Positions 1 to 8,515 of a DNA stretch of 64,000 nucleotides are shown piece after piece. Within the stretch, counting starts at the first letter, position 1. Each line of letters opens with the position of its first letter. The notes under the pieces were generated by a model. The model saw only the letters and a program-made list of their open reading frames with translations. It ran no database searches and was not told where the DNA came from. The position numbers and the translations under genes were made by a program. The stretch is from Natronococcus occultus SP4 (GTDB lineage: Archaea > Halobacteriota > Halobacteria > Halobacteriales > Natrialbaceae). Location of the stretch: NCBI RefSeq assembly GCF_000328685.1, contig NC_019976.1:124001-188000 (forward strand), written 5' to 3'.

Positions 1-834
1 CGCCGCCAGCGCCGCCGCGGTCGCCACCGACACGGAGCCCGCGGTTGCGTCCGGGTCGACGCCGTCGAAACCCGACGTGAGACTCGGCTGCGGCGAGACA
101 GCGGGCTCGGCACCCGCGTCCCGTCGTTCGGCCGTCTGCTCCGATTCCGCCCGTGGGTTCTCGACCTCGGCCGGAAACGCCCCGAGCGCCGCCTCGATCG
201 CCTGGGCGACCTCGACGGTGTCTCGCTCCAGGACGTCCTCGAGGACGTGACCGGACGACCGATCCGTCTCGAGATCCAGTGCCGCGCAGAACGTCCCGTA
301 GGCGTCCTCGGACGCGTCGGCGACGGCAGCTTCGGGGTCGGTCTGCTCCGCTCCCGAGTTCGACGCCGACGCGGACGGCTCCGCGTCGGCGAGGCGCTCG
401 AGCAGCTCCTCGGGGTCGAGGTCGGCCTCGGGCGCGACCCGATCGCGGATCGCCGCCAGCGTCTCGTCGTCGAGCCGCGTCGCGTCGAGTCGGTACCGAC
501 GCAGGAACGCCTCGAGCGCCCGATCGAGAGTCGCGTCGCGGTCCGTCTCCGCCCGTTCACGGAGCTCCTCTGCGGAGCGACCGACGACGCGGCTGCACGC
601 CTCGTCGGCGACGCGCTCGAGGACGCAGTCGCGAAGCCCCTCGCTGGAATCGGAGCGACCGTGAAGTTCGTCAGCACCCCGGTCGACGGCGGCCGCGGCC
701 TGCTCTCCGGCGGCTCGCCGAACCTGCGCCGAGGCGGCGGCGACGGCGTCCGTTCCGTCCTCGAGGCGATCGGCCACCGACTCCAGTCGATCGATCCCTC
801 TCGTCCCGCTCAGTAGCGCGTTCGCGAGTTCCAT
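1..834 (-). CDS. Hypothetical alanine/glutamate-rich protein, 3' end cut by window edge
   Basis: An open frame of 278 codons runs leftward from ATG at 834-832 to the window edge without a stop, so the C-terminus is missing. The protein starts MELANALLSGTRGIDRLES, is strongly acidic and alanine-rich, and has long heptad-like stretches (for example around residues 15-55 and 75-160) that suggest helical or coiled-coil structure. A low-complexity Ala/Ser/Glu stretch follows at about residues 150-170. I see no catalytic motif or membrane segment. Function is unknown. Codon bias (G/C at third positions) strongly favours this strand over the opposite-strand frames. The chromosomal neighbour is the divergent-end Ric gene on the same strand. 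Confidence 0.6.
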   Translation of the reverse strand, partial: MELANALLSGTRGIDRLESVADRLEDGTDAVAAASAQVRRAAGEQAAAAVDRGADELHGRSDSSEGLRDCVLERVADEACSRVVGRSAEELRERAETDRDATLDRALEAFLRRYRLDATRLDDETLAAIRDRVAPEADLDPEELLERLADAEPSASASNSGAEQTDPEAAVADASEDAYGTFCAALDLETDRSSGHVLEDVLERDTVEVAQAIEAALGAFPAEVENPRAESEQTAERRDAGAEPAVSPQPSLTSGFDGVDPDATAGSVSVATAAALAA

Positions 835-1022
835 GTGTTATGTGACCATCCGTCAGCGTTGTCGTGTTCGAGCCAGTTGTATATTTGTGCGGCTGTCACT
901 CGCTGATCTCGGTCGAAAGCGACCCGTCAGGATCCGGATTCGCGCTCGGACGGATCGCTATCGGAGTGTCGGGCGCGCCCGACGGATCGGGGACGTACCC
1001 GGGAATCGGACAGTATCCCGTG

Positions 1023-1733
1023 TCAGCAGCTCTCGAGCGCCTGCTCGGCCTTCGGAAAGAGAACGTTGTTCTCCTTGTGGACGTGTCGGTGCATATCCTC
1101 CTCGAGAAGCTGCAAGCGATCGAGCGCGTTCCGGTAGCTCGTGCAGGCGTCCGACGGGACGGCATACTCGTCGCTCAGGGTCCGTATCTCCTCGAGGCGG
1201 GCGGCCGCGGCGTCGTGTTCCGACTCGAGGTGGTCGATCGCCTCGCGGATCCGCGCTTCCTCCGTGGCGGTCAGTGGCGCGCCGTCCTCGAGGTTCCGGA
1301 TTTCGGGGAAGACGTTCTCCTCCTCGTCGGCGATGTGGTGGGTGACCTCCTCCTGAAGCTCGAGAAACGTCGCCTCGATCGACTCGAGTTCGGGGTGGGT
1401 GTCGCCGTGGACGCGGGCAACCTTCCGGACGATCCGCTCGAGGGAAGGGAGTTCGGCGCGCAGGTAGTCGTGGTGCGTTTCGACGACGTCGTCGATGAGC
1501 TCCGTGATCGACGCCTCTGCCGGTGCGACGTCGTCGGTCGAGTCCGTCGTTGCCAGTCGTTCGAGGACGGCCTCGACCTCGAGGCCGTTCTCATCGCAAG
1601 CCCGTCGCAGCGAGGTGTCGCCGCCACAGCAGTAGTCGATGCCGAGCGATTCGAAGACGGCCGCGAACTCCGGGTAGTCGCCGACGAGCCGTCCGAGCGA
1701 GGCTTCGGGGTCGATCGTTGTAGTCGTGGTCAT
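1023..1733 (-). CDS. ric: Iron-sulfur cluster repair di-iron protein (RIC/YtfE/ScdA family)
   Basis: The 236-aa protein begins MTTTTTIDPEASLGRLVGDY, with the ScdA N-terminal domain and its Cys pair in the CCGG motif (residues 35-38). A hemerythrin-like four-helix bundle follows (about 75-232) with the expected histidines and carboxylates (THHDYL, THHIADEEENVFPE, HLESEHD, MHRHVHKENNVLFPK). The family repairs iron-sulfur clusters damaged by NO or oxidants, using a non-haem di-iron site in the cytoplasm. The frame is open upstream to 1898, but the ATG at 1733 is the first that gives the conserved N-terminus. It stands alone, next to a stress protein (UspA) transcribed divergently, which fits a stress role. 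Confidence 0.92.
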   Translation of the reverse strand: MTTTTTIDPEASLGRLVGDYPEFAAVFESLGIDYCCGGDTSLRRACDENGLEVEAVLERLATTDSTDDVAPAEASITELIDDVVETHHDYLRAELPSLERIVRKVARVHGDTHPELESIEATFLELQEEVTHHIADEEENVFPEIRNLEDGAPLTATEEARIREAIDHLESEHDAAAARLEEIRTLSDEYAVPSDACTSYRNALDRLQLLEEDMHRHVHKENNVLFPKAEQALESC

Positions 1734-1900
1734 AGTGATGGGATCCGTTCGTCCGCGCTGTACGTGGAACGTCCGTCCGTTCGTCGAAGCCGTTTCTCCC
1801 GAATACGTTCGCCCGGGTTGTGATCGAATCATCGGCCTCGAACCTCGTTCGACCGGTATCGTTCTTTGGGTCGAATCCCAGCGACTGAGGCTGATCAACC

Positions 1901-1909
1901 CTTATTATG
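1901..1909 (+). promoter_or_regulatory. TATA-like box for the UspA gene
   Basis: The AT-rich stretch CTTATTATG lies 25 nt before the ATG at 1934 in otherwise GC-rich DNA. This is the spacing expected for a haloarchaeal leaderless transcript, and it supports the ATG at 1934 over the in-frame ATG at 1907, which overlaps the box. Confidence 0.55.
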
Positions 1910-1933
1910 CCGATCGCCGACGTACGGTCGTGT

Positions 1934-2359
1934 ATGACCGAACGCATCCTCCTTCCGTACGATGGCTCGGAACCGTCCGAACAGGCACTCGAGTACGCCC
2001 TCGAGACGTTCCCGGACGCCGAAATCACCGCGCTGTACGTCGTTCCGGCGCCGCGAGGCTACTGGGGCTCGTTCGAGGACCCGGAAGCCAGGATTCCCGA
2101 CGCCGAGAGGGCCAAAGAGCGCGGCCGTGAGTTCCTCGAGGAGGCAGTGGCGACGGCTGCGGACCGGGATCGAGAGCTCGAGACCGAACTCGAGATCGGC
2201 GAGCCCGACCACGTTATCGTCGGCCGAGCCACCGACGGCGAGTACGACTCGATCGTCCTCGGAAGCCACGGCCGCGAGGGCGTCTCGCGGATCCTGCTCG
2301 GCAGCGTGGCCGAAAACGTCGTCCGTCGGTCGCCGACGCCGGTGGTCGTCGTTCGCTAG
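1934..2359 (+). CDS. Universal stress protein, UspA family
   Basis: This 141-aa single-domain Usp starts MTERILLPYDGSEPSEQALE. It keeps the ATP-binding motif of the MJ0577-type subgroup near the C-terminus: LGSHGREGVSRILLGSVAEN, with the G-x2-G-x9-G-S pattern, followed by the terminal strand PTPVVVVR. These are small cytoplasmic nucleotide-binding stress proteins, usually dimeric; the specific signal is not predictable. The gene appears monocistronic, is preceded by a TATA-like box at 1901-1909, and diverges from ric. Confidence 0.92.
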   Translation: MTERILLPYDGSEPSEQALEYALETFPDAEITALYVVPAPRGYWGSFEDPEARIPDAERAKERGREFLEEAVATAADRDRELETELEIGEPDHVIVGRATDGEYDSIVLGSHGREGVSRILLGSVAENVVRRSPTPVVVVR

Positions 2360-2566
2360 CGCAGTGACGGTTCGGCTCCGAATCGGCGTTTTCCGCGGTT
2401 CACGATCGTTTTCGATCGGTCACGGTACATTTTCTGTTAGAGCGTGTCATAGAACGGTTCGTATGCCTCCCTTCAACTACCCGAGATACGTACAGGTGAA
2501 AGTGGAACACTGTAGGCCAAAATCCATTCAAATCCTGTCAAGACAATATATGGATCACAGGAGGAT

Positions 2567-3394
2567 TTATTTGCTGAGACTTGTACTCGTGTCGCCAAGG
2601 AAAAATGAGCGTAACCGGTAGCTGAGTTCGTCGATCACTAATACTGCCAGAAATACGATTGCAAGCAGCACAATCACCCTATCGTATTGCAGGAAGTCGA
2701 GGTATCCCATGATGTAGTAGCCGATGCCGCCTGCGCCAACGATTCCGATTGCGGCGGCATGCCGCACATTATACTCGAACATGAACATTGTTTGACTGAT
2801 CAGTGAGTTAATTGCTTGGGGGAGCACTACAAAGCGGAGTATCTGAAGCCGAGTTGCGCCTAAGGAAGAGACAGCTTCTATAGGCTCGTTATCGAGCCCT
2901 TCGAACGCCTCGTATTCAAGCTTGCCTATAAATCCAATCGTATAGAGTGTAATCGCAAACACGCCTGCTGCTGGTCCCGTCCCGATGAGGATGACGAAAA
3001 TTACTGCCCACAGGATGCTCGGGAGGACGCGAAGCACCGCCAGAAACCACCGTGCAGGGAGGGTGAGATACCACGGGAAGAGGTTTCGGCTCGCGACTAA
3101 ACTCACTGGCAAGCTCAGAAGAACCCCAAACAGTGTCCCCACGTATGCGATATACAGTGTCTCAAGAAGCCCTCGGAGCCCGACCTCCAGCACGCTCATT
3201 TCCGGCGGGATCGCAGCCCCATACAGGAACGTCAGGCCATCAGCGCCGCCCGAGAAGTCGGTCTGATGGAGTTCCAATATCCAGATGCTCCAGACCGCCA
3301 GGACGAAGACAAGGATGAAGAGCAGGGGTCTACCGAACGTTTTGAGGCGAGTTCGCAACGCCGCGGCGGAGATCGTCCGATCTACATTACTCAT
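2567..3394 (-). CDS. phnE: Phosphonate/phosphate-type ABC transporter permease (PhnE family)
   Basis: The 275-aa integral membrane protein has about six hydrophobic segments and the binding-protein-dependent permease loop near residues 170-200 (EAFEGLDNEPIEAVSSLGA), which docks on the ATPase. The family imports phosphonates, phosphate or phosphite, or other small ligands, together with PhnC and PhnD. Its ATG overlaps the end of phnC by 8 bp, showing translational coupling in a phnD-phnC-phnE operon. The operon is visibly more AT-rich than the flanking genes, consistent with acquisition from elsewhere. Substrate is not certain, because the neighbouring regulator is a metal-type DtxR protein. 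Confidence 0.88.
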   Translation of the reverse strand: MSNVDRTISAAALRTRLKTFGRPLLFILVFVLAVWSIWILELHQTDFSGGADGLTFLYGAAIPPEMSVLEVGLRGLLETLYIAYVGTLFGVLLSLPVSLVASRNLFPWYLTLPARWFLAVLRVLPSILWAVIFVILIGTGPAAGVFAITLYTIGFIGKLEYEAFEGLDNEPIEAVSSLGATRLQILRFVVLPQAINSLISQTMFMFEYNVRHAAAIGIVGAGGIGYYIMGYLDFLQYDRVIVLLAIVFLAVLVIDELSYRLRSFFLGDTSTSLSK

Positions 3395-4115
3395 GGCTCT
3401 GTTGTGTTACCGGCTCGCGTGTACTCACAGATTCTATTCGATCTTCGATTCCTCCGGCTCCCAACCTGAGAACTGTATCCGAGATGTCCTTCGCCACGTC
3501 AAGGTTGTGCTCAACGATGACCACAGACATTCCCGTCTCCTGCTGGAGTGTGACAAGACAGTCTACAATTGACTGAGCGGTCTCTCCATCGAGTTCAGAG
3601 AGCATCTCGTCGGCCAGCAACACGCGAGGTTCTTGGACAAAGGCACGAGCGATGGCCACGCGTCGCCGTTGCCCACCCGACAGCTCTTTTACTCGGCTCT
3701 GTTCGTACCCATCGAGGCCGACCCGTTCGATCGCTTCTCGTGCTTCGGTTTTGGCATCTGCCGGGAAGCGTCCGAGCAGGCTTCGCATCCTCCCGAGATC
3801 TGAGAGCCTTCCATGAAGGACGTTCGTGAGGACCGTTTCGTGCATCACAAGTCCCAGGCTTTGTGGGATGTATCCTAACTCACCAGGCGGCGGGGACTGC
3901 GGCAGACTGGTGCTGAGGACGGTGGCTTCACCGTCGAGCGGGTCGAGAATCCCGGCGAGAGTCTTGAGCAGCGTCGTCTTGCCACAGCCGCTCCGGCCAA
4001 CGAGCGCTACTGTAGAGCCGTTCCCGACCGTGAACGAGAGGTCTTCGAGGACGGGGTCCTCGTCGTATCCGACGGAGAGTCCTCGACAGCGGATCGGTGG
4101 TGATGATCGAGTCAC
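3387..4115 (-). CDS. phnC: Phosphonate-type ABC transporter ATP-binding protein (PhnC family)
   Basis: The 242-aa ATPase shows Walker A GRSGCGKTT (residues about 38-46), a Q-loop (YIPQSLGLV), the signature LSGGQRRRVAIARA, Walker B VLLADEML and the switch histidine in VIVEHNL. It energises uptake through the PhnE permease. It lies 53 bp after the frameshifted phnD and overlaps phnE by 8 bp. The D-loop/Walker B segment reads ADEMLSELD, where many members have ADEP; the catalytic Glu is kept. The ATPase and permease are intact although the binding protein is broken. Confidence 0.9.
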   Translation of the reverse strand: MTRSSPPIRCRGLSVGYDEDPVLEDLSFTVGNGSTVALVGRSGCGKTTLLKTLAGILDPLDGEATVLSTSLPQSPPPGELGYIPQSLGLVMHETVLTNVLHGRLSDLGRMRSLLGRFPADAKTEAREAIERVGLDGYEQSRVKELSGGQRRRVAIARAFVQEPRVLLADEMLSELDGETAQSIVDCLVTLQQETGMSVVIVEHNLDVAKDISDTVLRLGAGGIEDRIESVSTREPVTQQSHE

Positions 4116-4168
4116 AGTAATTTCACGGCAGCGTTGTGGTTTTACGGGTCGGTACCGATGTCATTGCT

Positions 4169-5193
4169 CTATTCAATCAGGTGATCTTCAATGCCGGGCA
4201 GGTTCGAGATCAGTTCGCCGTACGGGCCGAGATGCTCTTCCGATGTCGCTTCTTGGAGTTCGTGGACATCGAAGACGTCTTCGAGGATCTCCTGACCGTC
4301 TGGGTCGTCGTTGAGCGCGAGGAGCGCATCTTCGAGCAGTTCTTTCTCCGCGTCCGTTGCCTCCAAGCTGGCCAGCACTGGATGGCTTGGCACTTGCGTG
4401 AATTCCTCGACGATCTCATATTCGTCCAGATCCAGGCACCACTCCTCCGCATCGTCGCCGTCACAGTACTCTTCTGGCGTGGTGGCTCGTCCGAACGCGA
4501 TATCTGCTTGTTCCTCGGAGAGCGCCTGGAGCGCACCGACGTATCCGCCACCGACGACTGGATCGCCGAAGTACTCCTCAACGGCCTCACGAATCGCTGT
4601 CACGTCATCGCCCTCGTCGAATTCTACCAGTCCCTCTTCGGCGAGATACGCAGTCGGAACCAGCATGCCTGCACCCGTCAAATCTCCCGTGTGGGCGCTG
4701 TCAACACCTTCGGCATCGCGCATCGTTTCGACGCCGGTGTCAGAGCGGGTGTAGGCCGCCGCAACGTAATACGGCTGCCCATCCTCGTCGGCCTCAACTG
4801 CGAGCGTTCAAAACCGTGCTCGTTCCACCCGACCCATGAGGGACCTCCGCTTAGATACGACGCGTGAGCTTGTCCTGTCGCAAGCGCTCCGATAGCTGCG
4901 CTGTCGTCAGGGACTGTATCGATGCTGGTCGGGACACCAGTTTCAGACTCGATCCACTCGGCCAAGGGCTCCCAATCACGTTCGATGTCTGCTGGACCAT
5001 CTTGCGCCTCGATAGCGAAGACAACCTCATCGGAGACATCAGGGTTGTCGTGGTCGTCATCGTCTCCTTGCCCTTCGGATCCGTCATTATTGCCGAGACA
5101 GCCAGCCAGCCCAGCTGCGGTGACGCCAGTAGCCGTCGTGAGCACGGCTCGACGCGAGATACCTATCGTATCCGAATCGAGAGCGGGTTGCAT
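4169..5193 (-). pseudogene. phnD: Phosphonate-type substrate-binding lipoprotein (PhnD family), single frameshift
   Basis: The first frame (from ATG 5193) encodes a twin-arginine signal (SRRAVLTTATG) and a lipobox ending in Cys (GLAGC), then the N-lobe up to SYLSGGPSWVGWNEHGFE. The second frame continues the same domain from AVEADEDGQPYYVAAAYTR to a stop at 4169-4171. The switch lies at 4805-4809, just after a run of four T on the coding strand; loss of one base there would explain it. No other stop or shift occurs in roughly 200 further codons, so the lesion is recent or is a base-calling error. When intact, this would be the surface-anchored binding protein of the PhnCE importer. Confidence 0.82.
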
Positions 5194-5203
5194 TGAGTAT
5201 TAT

Positions 5204-5224
5204 TTGACCTATCTAAACTAAAGC
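5204..5224. promoter_or_regulatory. Possible DtxR-type half-operator upstream of phnD
   Basis: In the 86-bp gap between phnD and the DtxR gene, the sequence TCTAAACTAAA at 5213-5223 matches the 3' half of the general DtxR box (GCTAACCTAA type) at 8 of 10 positions. The 5' half is weak. Seen directly: the half match and its position just upstream of the phnD start. Inferred: metal-dependent control of the transporter by the neighbouring regulator. Confidence 0.3.
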
Positions 5225-5279
5225 TTTGCCGATCCATTCCCTAGAGTCGATCTAATAAAGAATGATCCTTAGACGTACT

Positions 5280-5945
5280 CTAATGTTGGATATACGCGAG
5301 TTCTACCGAAGCGACGCGTACCGACTGAGCAACATACTCAGGCAATGAAACTGACTCACCACCCTCGACAGGTTCGAGCGTATACAGCCCGAATGGTGTA
5401 ACCTTCCGAATCACGAGTTCAGTTCCAAGATCGATCCCATGTTCGGAGAGGTATTCGAGAACCTCCGGATCACGGTCACTCACCTGTTCAACAATCATCG
5501 CCTCTTCCTCAAACTCCGAGAGTACGCTTTCGACGTGCTTGTCCGGGAGTTCGAGCGTCGAATTGGGGATCGGAGCACCGTGGGGGTCCGTCTCCGGATC
5601 GTTGAGTGTCGCGGCTACCCGGGCAGCGAGCTCATCACTGATGTGGTGCTCGAGTCGATCTGCTTCGTCGTGGACGTCAGCCCATGAGTAATCAAGGTGT
5701 TCAGTCAGATATGATTCAAGTAGCCGATGATTCCGGATAACTTCGAGAGCGACCTGTTCGCCATCTAGCGTCAATGAGACACCCTTATACTTCTCGCGGT
5801 TGATCAGTTCCTGATCTTCGAGTTTGTCGAGCATATTCGACACGGTGGGCGCTGTCACGTCAAGATGGTCGGCGATCTCCGAGGTGCGTACCTCGTCGTC
5901 AGTTTCTTGCTGAAGATGGTAAATTGCCTTGGAGTAATCTTCCAT
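5280..5945 (-). CDS. DtxR/MntR/IdeR-family metal-dependent transcriptional regulator
   Basis: The 221-aa protein has an N-terminal winged helix (MEDYSKAIYHLQQE through NREKYKGVSLTLDGE, residues 1-60), the DtxR dimerisation/metal domain with HxxLLESYL and DEADRLEHHIS (about 70-110), and a C-terminal SH3-like FeoA domain (about 145-215). This is the three-domain architecture of DtxR/IdeR. The family binds DNA when loaded with Fe(II) or Mn(II) and represses metal uptake genes. It is transcribed in the same direction as the Phn transporter, 86 bp upstream of phnD, and has a palindromic operator in front of itself (5971-5986). Metal specificity cannot be read safely. Confidence 0.9.
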   Translation of the reverse strand: MEDYSKAIYHLQQETDDEVRTSEIADHLDVTAPTVSNMLDKLEDQELINREKYKGVSLTLDGEQVALEVIRNHRLLESYLTEHLDYSWADVHDEADRLEHHISDELAARVAATLNDPETDPHGAPIPNSTLELPDKHVESVLSEFEEEAMIVEQVSDRDPEVLEYLSEHGIDLGTELVIRKVTPFGLYTLEPVEGGESVSLPEYVAQSVRVASVELAYIQH

Positions 5946-5970
5946 GACGGCGCTGGGCCTCAGTGTCTGT

Positions 5971-5986
5971 ATTAGATGAGGCTAAT
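5971..5986. promoter_or_regulatory. Palindromic DtxR-like operator upstream of the DtxR gene
   Basis: ATTAG-ATGAGG-CTAAT is an inverted repeat 26 bp upstream of the regulator's ATG. Extended by a few bases, TTAGATGAGGCTAATCTA matches the DtxR/IdeR consensus (TTAGGTTAGGCTAACCTAA) at about 15 of 19 positions. Its placement suggests autoregulation. The rest of the 303-bp gap to the VOC gene at 6249 is AT-rich and shows only a TATA-like AGATTAAT at 6217-6224 for that gene. Confidence 0.6.
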
Positions 5987-6248
5987 CTATAGTTATTCTT
6001 CATCAAACTAAGAAGGCTCCGTAGAGAGCACCTGTAGTTGTTAGAGATTTTGCTGTAAATCCGTATCCTGTATCCAGCACGGCATTTTGAATATCTCTCA
6101 GTCTTGGTAGGATGTTCGCGTTCAATAAGCATCCCTACGTAACGGCTGGTTCCCCGAAATGAGAGTGAAAATAATCCCACGAGAGTAGTTCTACGACGCG
6201 CTCTTTCTGTTGGGCTAGATTAATCCGAACGGCCGTACAGAAGCCGCT

Positions 6249-6668
6249 ATGGAGCTCGAATCGTTCTTCCACGTCGCGATCAAGGTCGAGGATCCGGAAC
6301 CAGCCGCGGAGTTCTACCGCGAGCACTTGGATGCCGAGGTCCTCGAACGCCGCCGAGCCGCGGAGTCGGACGACCAGTTCGCCGTCGACGCGGTCGTCCT
6401 CGGGATCGCCGACAAGCGCGTCTACCTCTTCGATCAGGCCCCCTACGAGGCCGCAGGGCTCGTCGAGGAACAACCGCCCGGATTCCTCCACTTCGGCTAC
6501 GTCGTCGAGGACGGCATCGAGGACACCTTCGCGAGACTGGCCAACGACGGCGTCGAGATCGTCATGGAGCCCGCGGTCTACGGCGACAAGCGGATCGCCT
6601 TCTTCGTCGCCCCCGGCGATATTCGGATCGAACTCATCGAATACCTCGAGGACGACTCGAGCGAATAG
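6249..6668 (+). CDS. VOC (glyoxalase/bleomycin-resistance/dioxygenase) superfamily protein
   Basis: This 139-aa protein is a single VOC domain with two beta-alpha-beta-beta-beta modules: MELESFFHVAIKVEDPEPAA at the start, and LHFGYVVEDGIEDTFARL then AFFVAPGDIRIELIEYL in the second half. H8, H85 (in FLHFGY) and E135-type residues could form the metal site. Members include glyoxalase I, dioxygenases and resistance proteins; substrate is not assignable. A TATA-like element 25-32 nt upstream suggests a leaderless transcript. The gene is followed after 38 bp by the deaminase gene, with which it may be co-transcribed. Confidence 0.85.
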   Translation: MELESFFHVAIKVEDPEPAAEFYREHLDAEVLERRRAAESDDQFAVDAVVLGIADKRVYLFDQAPYEAAGLVEEQPPGFLHFGYVVEDGIEDTFARLANDGVEIVMEPAVYGDKRIAFFVAPGDIRIELIEYLEDDSSE

Positions 6669-6706
6669 GCCGATCCCTTTTGACCCAGTCGCGTGAACAC
6701 GGCCGC

Positions 6707-7177
6707 ATGGACGTCGATGATTTCGATCACGACTCGCACATGCACAGTGCGCTCGACCTCGCCCGCGAAGCCGCCGACCGCGGCGACCGACCGTTCGGCA
6801 GCGTCCTCGTCCGCGACGACGAGGTCGTCGCGTCAGCGTCGAACCGAGTGGTGACTGCAAACGACGTTCGCCGTCACCCCGAGCTCCACCTCGCCTACCG
6901 CGCGTGCCGGGAATTCGAACCCGAAGAGCGAGCCGAGACGGTGATGTACACCAGCACGGAGCCGTGTCCGATGTGTGCCGGCGGCATGATTCGGGCAGGG
7001 TTCGATCGGGTCGTCTACAGCGTCGGCGGCGACGAGATCGGTGCCGTCACCGGCCACGAGCCACCGGTCCGCGCAGCGACGATTCTCGAGGACGTCACCG
7101 ACGTCCTCGGGCCCGTGTTGAACGAAGAAGGCCGACGGGTCCACGAGGAGTTCAACTGGTCGGCGACAGAAGACTGA
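6707..7177 (+). CDS. Cytidine/deoxycytidylate-type nucleoside deaminase (guanine deaminase-like)
   Basis: The 156-aa protein carries the CDA-fold zinc motif PCPMC (Cys pair) 28 residues after the first zinc ligand region. In that position the usual HAE (His plus catalytic Glu) reads HPE, in RRHPELHLAYR. The spacing to PCPMC is the same as in TadA, so His and Glu are preserved and only the middle residue differs. The family deaminates purine or pyrimidine bases and nucleosides in the cytoplasm. The ATG at 6707 is preferred to a TTG at 6680 because it yields the usual short N-terminus. It follows the VOC gene closely. Confidence 0.85.
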   Translation: MDVDDFDHDSHMHSALDLAREAADRGDRPFGSVLVRDDEVVASASNRVVTANDVRRHPELHLAYRACREFEPEERAETVMYTSTEPCPMCAGGMIRAGFDRVVYSVGGDEIGAVTGHEPPVRAATILEDVTDVLGPVLNEEGRRVHEEFNWSATED

Positions 7178-7809
7178 CCGCTCTCTTCGGTCGCGCTTCC
7201 GATCGTATCGGTCTCTCGTTATCTGTAACTCTACCAGTATTCACCGTCTCGCTGGCCTCGAAACTACTCTAAGATTCTAATCTTAGATAGAAATCTGAGA
7301 ATCTGTTATTAGAACCTGATACGATCGGTAAGACGGGGTTTGTCTCTCGTCGTGCTGAATTCGAGACGTTCTGAGCGTTGCGTAGGTGTGCATACCACTC
7401 ACGACAACTCAGTATAACTAACGAAAGTATATGACGACGTTTTGAAAAATAGGTATGTAACACACCATCCAAGAATCACTCTAACTAACGTCAGAATTGG
7501 AATTGGTATCACGATCAGATGAATCCTCCTTCTGATCAGTACTGTTGAGAGTCTCATGCGGTCTCTTCACTCGAATTACAGAAATACTATGAATATCCGT
7601 TCTGCCCGGAGCGAGATCAACACTCTCCATGGCCCCTATTCATCCATCAGTGCCAATAACCGCTCACTACGTCGAAGTAGAAGATCGCCACACTTCCTGC
7701 AATTATTCCTTCCTTGGAGATATAATATAACTATTTAAAACGTGCCGGATATACCCTATATGTAATATGGGAAACCAATATACTGGGTCTCGTTGACATC
7801 CAATTCGGA
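7178..7809. other. AT-rich intergenic region with a perfect palindrome
   Basis: No convincing gene is seen in these 632 bp; the only open frames are short and lack haloarchaeal codon bias. The most regular feature is CTAAGATT-CT-AATCTTAG at 7269-7286, a perfect 8/2/8 inverted repeat about 90 bp after the deaminase stop. It could be a transcription terminator or an operator. Near the right end, a TATA-like ATTTAAAA (7731-7738) could serve the gene starting at 7810. The composition is clearly more AT-rich than the genes on either side. Confidence 0.5.
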
Positions 7810-8241
7810 ATGAAAGACCCTCACCAAACCCCTTCTACGGGGTGGGAAGCGTTTACTGCTGCTGTGAACCAGTATCGGGATATGAGCAATACATACATTC
7901 AAACACAACAAGCATTCATCGATGGGTTAAAAGCGAGCGCCGACGCTGTGGAACACTATTCTCACGCCTACGAACTCTGGCTCAACGGGTGGGAGCAAAC
8001 GTTTCGGACGGATCCGAAGTTAGCAGATCCGGAGAAGGAAACCCAGTCTCCGACCCCCAGATCATTGGTAGAACCGTCAAATCGGTTCCCCAGGGACCGT
8101 GACAGTTCAGCCCGTCAGTCTCATGCTCCATCAAAGACCAGATCCGATGCCGTCCTCCGTGAGCGGATTGCAACACTTGAGCAGCGTCAGCAGGCGCTTG
8201 AAGAGACGCTCAACGAAATTCATAGGGAAGTTGTTGAGTAG
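7810..8241 (+). CDS. Phasin-like / polyhydroxyalkanoate granule-associated candidate
   Basis: This 143-aa protein has no signal or membrane segment. The N-terminal half (GWEAFTAAVNQYRDMSNTYI through WLNGWEQTF) is an aromatic-rich amphipathic helix region like that of phasins and PhaE-type subunits. A disordered Ser/Pro/Arg linker (about 75-110) follows, then a C-terminal coiled coil (RIATLEQRQQALEETLNEI). Haloarchaea use small helical phasins on PHA granules, and the next gene encodes a FabG/PhaB-like reductase, which fits but does not prove this role. Codon use is more AT-rich than in the neighbours. An alternative is an unrelated coiled-coil protein. Confidence 0.45.
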   Translation: MKDPHQTPSTGWEAFTAAVNQYRDMSNTYIQTQQAFIDGLKASADAVEHYSHAYELWLNGWEQTFRTDPKLADPEKETQSPTPRSLVEPSNRFPRDRDSSARQSHAPSKTRSDAVLRERIATLEQRQQALEETLNEIHREVVE

Positions 8242-8515
8242 GTGATCTGTACGTTCCGTTCGTCGGGTAGTCGAAGAGAGGTATGAGGACCGTTCTATAC
8301 CACCCTCACGAACAAGCCGCCTCCGAGAGGTTGTATAGATCCGCTATCTCCAATACGACTTTTTTACATATTTCTGCGTATTGGTTTATTCTTCACCACC
8401 TGACTAGGTTGTAAATAACGGGCGGATACGACGCTTGAGTTCGCCGGCGCGGTCGCGGCCCCGATCACGGCGGCGGTCGGAACAGGCAAGTCGCTTCCGG
8501 TCGCCAGTTCGGACC

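Noticed and set aside
8435..8515. N-terminal extension of the SDR at 8516
   Set aside because: It is an Arg/Ser repeat preceding the nucleotide motif; GTG 8516 gives a normal SDR length.
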